Positions 6,348 to 8,581 of a stretch of DNA of 8,581 nt are shown in pieces; the first letter of the stretch is position 1; each line of letters starts with the position of its first letter. The translations under genes were made by a program, and so were the position numbers. The notes beneath the pieces were generated by a model that had not been told where the DNA came from, searched no databases, and was given only the letters and a program-made list of their open reading frames with translations. The DNA lies in the NCBI GenBank assembly GCA_964488675.1, contig CAZAWA010000082.1, forward strand, positions 1 to 8,581. The letters run 5' to 3'. This DNA is from QZKY01 sp964488675. GTDB lineage: Bacteria > Pseudomonadota > Gammaproteobacteria > Burkholderiales > Burkholderiaceae_D.

Positions 6348-7124
6348 CTATTGTTTCTGACCTTCGGGTATGAATACGTAACCGAGGCCCCAGACGGTCT
6401 GGATGTAAAGCGGGTTGGCGGGATCAGGCTCGATCAACTTGCGCAGACGGGAGATTTGCACATCGAGACTGCGGTCGAAAACTTCATATTCGCGGCCCCG
6501 CGCCAGGCTCATCAGCTTTTCCCGTGACAGCGGCTGGCGCGCATGGCGTGCAAACACCTTCAGCACGGAAAATTCGCCAGTTGTCAAAGATACCGCTTCG
6601 CCATTTTTTTTCAGCGAGCGTGTACCGAGGTCGAGCATGAAGTCGCCGAACTTGAATGTTTGCGGCGTTTCGGATGGCGCACCTGGTACCTCATCCGGCC
6701 CAATCCGGCGCAACACCGCGTTGATGCGCGCCACCAACTCGCGTGGATTGAACGGCTTGGGGAGGTAATCATCCGCACCCATTTCCAGGCCCAGAATCCG
6801 ATCCAGATCCTCGCCTTTGGCGGTAAGCATGATGATGGGTGTTTTTTCACCGGCACCTCGCAGGCGGCGGCAAATCGAGAGACCATCCTCGCCGGGCAGC
6901 ATCAGGTCCAGCACCAGCAGGTCGAACCGCTCGCGAATCCACAGGCGGTTCATCGCCTGTGCGTTTTCGGCAACGACGACATTAAAACCCTGCTCACCAA
7001 GATATCGGCGCAACAGGTCGCGCAGACGGGCGTCATCGTCGACCACAAGTATCTTGGTCTGATGGGAATGGGTGGCGGCGGAGGTGCTGCTGGCTGTAGA
7101 GGTTGGCTTGTTCATGGACACCAT
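6348..7124 (-). CDS. ompR: OmpR response regulator
   Basis: A 258-residue DNA-binding response regulator, partner of EnvZ, which in enterobacteria controls porin genes according to osmolarity. The receiver domain (about 23-140) shows the acidic pocket D29-D31, phosphoacceptor D73 in LVLDLMLPGEDGLSICRRL, T101 and K123 in the YLPKPFNPREL block. The linker PGAPSE matches the enterobacterial protein, and the winged-helix domain (about 153-255) ends in SRLRKLIEPDP and IQTVWGLGYVFIPEG. These blocks are near identical in pattern to E. coli OmpR, so this is an orthologue rather than a generic OmpR-class regulator. It carries about 18 extra Ser/Thr/Ala-rich residues before the receiver. Two starts are possible, ATG at 7124 or at 7115; neither has a clear ribosome site. 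Its own promoter region contains OmpR-like half-sites, suggesting autoregulation. Confidence 0.95.
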   Translation of the reverse strand: MVSMNKPTSTASSTSAATHSHQTKILVVDDDARLRDLLRRYLGEQGFNVVVAENAQAMNRLWIRERFDLLVLDLMLPGEDGLSICRRLRGAGEKTPIIMLTAKGEDLDRILGLEMGADDYLPKPFNPRELVARINAVLRRIGPDEVPGAPSETPQTFKFGDFMLDLGTRSLKKNGEAVSLTTGEFSVLKVFARHARQPLSREKLMSLARGREYEVFDRSLDVQISRLRKLIEPDPANPLYIQTVWGLGYVFIPEGQKQ

Positions 7125-7147
7125 GTTAGCGTTATAAGTGCTACATT

Positions 7148-7175
7148 AGAATAGCGACTTTCGATAAGATTACAA
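7148..7175 (-). promoter_or_regulatory. Possible sigma70 promoter of ompR-envZ
   Basis: Read on the minus strand, TTGTAA (7175-7170, four of six to the -35 consensus) is followed after 16 nt by TATTCT (7153-7148, four of six to the -10 consensus). A transcript starting near 7141 would have a leader of about 17 nt to the ATG at 7124. The -35 lies within the TTACAA repeat described separately. Confidence 0.4.
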
Positions 7176-7195
7176 TCTGTTACAAACTTTACCAT
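7168..7195. promoter_or_regulatory. Candidate OmpR binding site (10-bp direct repeats)
   Basis: TTACAATCTG (7170-7179) is followed directly by TTACAAACTT (7180-7189), with a weaker third unit beginning TACCAT at 7190. TTAC half-sites one helical turn apart are what OmpR dimers bind in enterobacterial porin promoters. The block covers the -35 of the ompR promoter and lies 87 nt before the start of the divergent small gene, so it could serve both. Binding is inferred. Confidence 0.4.
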
Positions 7196-7214
7196 ATCGT
7201 GCTTACGCCACATT

Positions 7215-7235
7215 CTGAAGCGGATTACACTTCAG
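7215..7235. repeat. Inverted repeat in the ompR/small-gene intergenic region
   Basis: CTGAAG (7215-7220) and CTTCAG (7230-7235) are perfect inverted arms around CGGATTACA, which holds another GATTACA copy like that at 7168-7174. It lies 46 nt before the ATG at 7282 and could be an operator or a leader hairpin. Confidence 0.25.
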
Positions 7236-7281
7236 TCGAGGCGCATTTTGCGCTCCGTTGCTGGTTCGTCACAAAGTCCTT

Positions 7282-7638
7282 ATGAAGTCTTTGAAGTACA
7301 TCGCCGCTTTTACCTTCTCCATCGCATGCATGGGGTCGGTTTTCGCCCAGCCGGTGTATTCGGAACGGGTCATGCTGGCGCAGCACCGCGTGGTTGTTCG
7401 TGAGGTGCGAACCGGGATCGCGGTGCAGCAACCACACCAGAGGCGTTTTGTGATGCCTCCCGGCGGTACGGTTTACCAGCGAGGCGGCCAACCCTATGTG
7501 ATGCAGCCGCGCCCCGGCGCGAACAAGGCTCCCCGGATGTCGGTCGAAGAGCGGCGCGCTCTGCGTCGCCAAATCAACGAAGCCAATCAGGGCATCTATC
7601 ACAAGGGTCACCCGCGCAGTACTTATCCGCAGCAATAA
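7282..7638 (+). CDS. Small predicted periplasmic protein of unknown function
   Basis: I do not recognise a named family. The ATG at 7282 gives 118 residues starting MKSLKYIAAF; a TTG at 7258 would add eight residues before a normal signal peptide, so it is unlikely. Residues 1-22 look like a Sec signal peptide with a cut after VFA22. The cysteine at 16 is not in a proper lipobox, so a lipoprotein is not supported. The mature part of about 96 residues has no cysteine and is basic, with many Arg, Gln, Pro and Gly (for example PPGGTVYQRGGQPYV at 59-73), suggesting a flexible middle. It ends in a predicted amphipathic helix, MSVEERRALRRQINEAN (86-102). I recall similar helices in uncharacterised betaproteobacterial exported proteins, but cannot check this. 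It is divergent from ompR and shares its control region. No clear ribosome site is visible. Confidence 0.75.
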   Translation: MKSLKYIAAFTFSIACMGSVFAQPVYSERVMLAQHRVVVREVRTGIAVQQPHQRRFVMPPGGTVYQRGGQPYVMQPRPGANKAPRMSVEERRALRRQINEANQGIYHKGHPRSTYPQQ

Positions 7639-7673
7639 GCGACAGATCTTCCTTTTCACCGGGCGATTGCGCG

Positions 7674-7697
7674 CCCTGCCGGATTCGTTCGGCAGGG
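7674..7697. terminator. Strong TTCG-loop hairpin upstream of purL
   Basis: CCCTGCCG (7674-7681) and CGGCAGGG (7690-7697) are perfect 8-bp arms, extended by G-T and A-T pairs to close on a TTCG loop. It starts 36 nt after the stop of the small gene. The tract after it, TATAATGCTCTGCTTTTC, is only partly T-rich, so intrinsic termination is uncertain. An overlapping alternative stem, GGGCG (7661-7665) with CGCCC (7672-7676), would compete with it. Confidence 0.45.
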
Positions 7698-7703
7698 TAT
7701 AAT
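7698..7703 (+). promoter_or_regulatory. Perfect -10 box (TATAAT) for purL
   Basis: TATAAT lies 29 nt before the purL ATG and abuts the right arm of the hairpin. No good TTGACA-like -35 is found at 16-18 nt upstream (that position falls in the hairpin left arm), and there is no TG extension. A promoter here would therefore be weak without help, or the hairpin DNA could act as an operator. The leader would be about 20 nt, and no Shine-Dalgarno tract is visible before the ATG. Confidence 0.5.
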
Positions 7704-7732
7704 GCTCTGCTTTTCACTCCCCAACATTTGTC

Positions 7733-8581
7733 ATGCTGATTCTGCCGGGTTCCAGCGCCATTTCCGCCTTTCGCACACATCGTTTGCTGACAGCACTTCA
7801 GTCGGTTAATGCTGCCGTTGTTGCCGTCAACGGACGGTTCCTGCACTTCATCGACGCTTCATCGGCACTGGATTCAAGCGACATCGCGCGCCTTGAGGCG
7901 TTGCTGGCATACGGCGACCACTTTTCCGGCGATGACCAGGGCGAGGAATTCATCGTGATTCCGCGCCTTGGCACGATTTCGCCGTGGGCGTCCAAGGCCA
8001 CCGACATTGCAAGGAACTGCGGCCTGAATGCTATTCGTCGTATCGAGCGCGGCATTGCATACCGCATACAGATGAGTGGCGGGACAAAGTTGTCTTCCGA
8101 TGACGCTCAGACGCTGGCAGCGCTGTTGCACGATCGCATGACCGAGATGGTGCTGCGTGCTCGCGGCGATGCAGCGGGTCTGTTCCGTGAACTCGATGCC
8201 AAGCCGCTTGGCTTTATCGAACTGCTGTCCGGCGGCAGAGGTGCGCTAGAAAAGGCGAATGTGGAACTGGGTCTGGCGCTGTCCGAGGACGAAATCGACT
8301 ATTTGCTTGATGCTTTCGTGAAAGCGCAGCGCAACCCGACCGATGTCGAGTTGATGATGTTTGCGCAGGCCAACAGCGAACATTGCCGCCACAAGATTTT
8401 CAACGCGGACTGGACTATCGACGGCGAGGGCAAGGATCGCTCTCTTTTCTCGATGATCAGAAACACGCACGAGTTGCATCCGCAAGGCACGATCGTGGCC
8501 TACAAGGACAATTCATCGATTATTGAAGGTGCGGTCGTGCCCTGCTTCTATTCGCGCGGCCTGCAGAACAGGCATGAGTAT
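7733..8581 (+). CDS. purL: Phosphoribosylformylglycinamidine synthase (FGAM synthase), N-terminal part
   Basis: The gene runs off the right edge after 283 codons; the large single-chain form found in proteobacteria is about 1300 residues. It converts FGAR, ATP and glutamine to FGAM in purine synthesis. The N-terminal PurS-like domain begins with LPGSSAISAFRTHRLL, followed by PRLGTISPWASKATDIARNCGL and ERGIAYRI, which line up closely with E. coli PurL. The linker and first synthase block have LALSEDEIDYLLDAF, then FAQANSEHCRHKIFNADW with H217, equivalent to the catalytic His216 of the Salmonella enzyme, and AYKDNSSIIEG. No frameshift or stop is present in the visible part. The ATG at 7733 gives the normal family N-terminus. 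It acts immediately after PurN in the pathway, though the two genes are 4.1 kb apart and separated by the minus-strand envZ/ompR pair. Confidence 0.97.
   Translation, partial: MLILPGSSAISAFRTHRLLTALQSVNAAVVAVNGRFLHFIDASSALDSSDIARLEALLAYGDHFSGDDQGEEFIVIPRLGTISPWASKATDIARNCGLNAIRRIERGIAYRIQMSGGTKLSSDDAQTLAALLHDRMTEMVLRARGDAAGLFRELDAKPLGFIELLSGGRGALEKANVELGLALSEDEIDYLLDAFVKAQRNPTDVELMMFAQANSEHCRHKIFNADWTIDGEGKDRSLFSMIRNTHELHPQGTIVAYKDNSSIIEGAVVPCFYSRGLQNRHEY

Noticed and set aside
5717..7154. Long plus-strand ORFs of about 200 codons (5717-6340, 6543-7154) opposite envZ and ompR
   Set aside because: These are antisense shadows of strongly conserved coding regions, with His/Gln/Arg-rich translations lacking any recognisable domain.
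7258..7281. TTG start at 7258 for the small periplasmic protein
   Set aside because: It would put eight residues in front of a normal MKSLK-type signal peptide; the ATG at 7282 is the better start.
7327..7332. Possible lipoprotein cysteine at residue 16 of the small periplasmic protein
   Set aside because: The preceding residues Ser-Ile-Ala do not fit a lipobox (position -3 should be Leu, Val or Ile), and a regular cut after VFA22 is clear.
7574..8485. Minus-strand ORFs (7574-7846, 7798-8067, 8246-8485) opposite purL
   Set aside because: The plus strand here encodes an uninterrupted, family-like PurL N-terminus reaching the window edge; the opposing frames are shadows.

Overview
The window looks like a chromosomal segment of a betaproteobacterium. 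Burkholderiales, perhaps Oxalobacteraceae-like, is my best guess from general resemblance of the proteins, moderate GC and an EnvZ/OmpR pair beside purL; the family-level placement is inference. Most of it is housekeeping DNA: translation termination (prfA, prmC), periplasmic disulfide formation (dsbB), purine synthesis (purN, purL), RNA methylation (an RsmB/NOP-type enzyme) and osmo/envelope sensing (envZ, ompR). No tRNA, rRNA, CRISPR array or transposase gene was seen.

Left part (1-1732, plus strand): the end of prfA, a 30-codon mini-ORF, dsbB and prmC form a tightly packed unit with TGATG and ATGA junctions. dsbB is wedged between prfA and prmC, two genes that work together (PrmC methylates release factors). 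Next (1733-2974) is the accessory part: an exported guanyl-specific ribonuclease of the RNase Sa/barnase type, overlapped by ATGA with a barstar-type inhibitor, followed by a 299-bp gene-free stretch holding two tandem GGGGTC/GACCCC palindromes that look like REP/MITE-type repeats.

Centre (2975-4869, plus): purN (TTG start) and an RsmB/NOP m5C RNA methyltransferase (GTG start) 32 nt downstream. These converge on envZ and ompR (4967-7124, minus), in the order ompR-envZ with a 22-nt spacer. The region upstream of ompR carries a promoter-like sequence whose -35 lies in a 10-bp-period TTACAA direct repeat resembling OmpR half-sites. A small predicted periplasmic protein of unknown function (7282-7638, plus) is divergent from ompR and shares this region. 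The window ends in the first 283 codons of purL, preceded by a perfect TATAAT that abuts a strong TTCG-loop hairpin.

I found no convincingly new system. The items most worth a second look are the secreted RNase/barstar pair with its adjacent repeats, the dsbB insertion with its coupled mini-ORF, the putative OmpR autoregulatory site shared with the unknown periplasmic protein, and the hairpin at the purL promoter.
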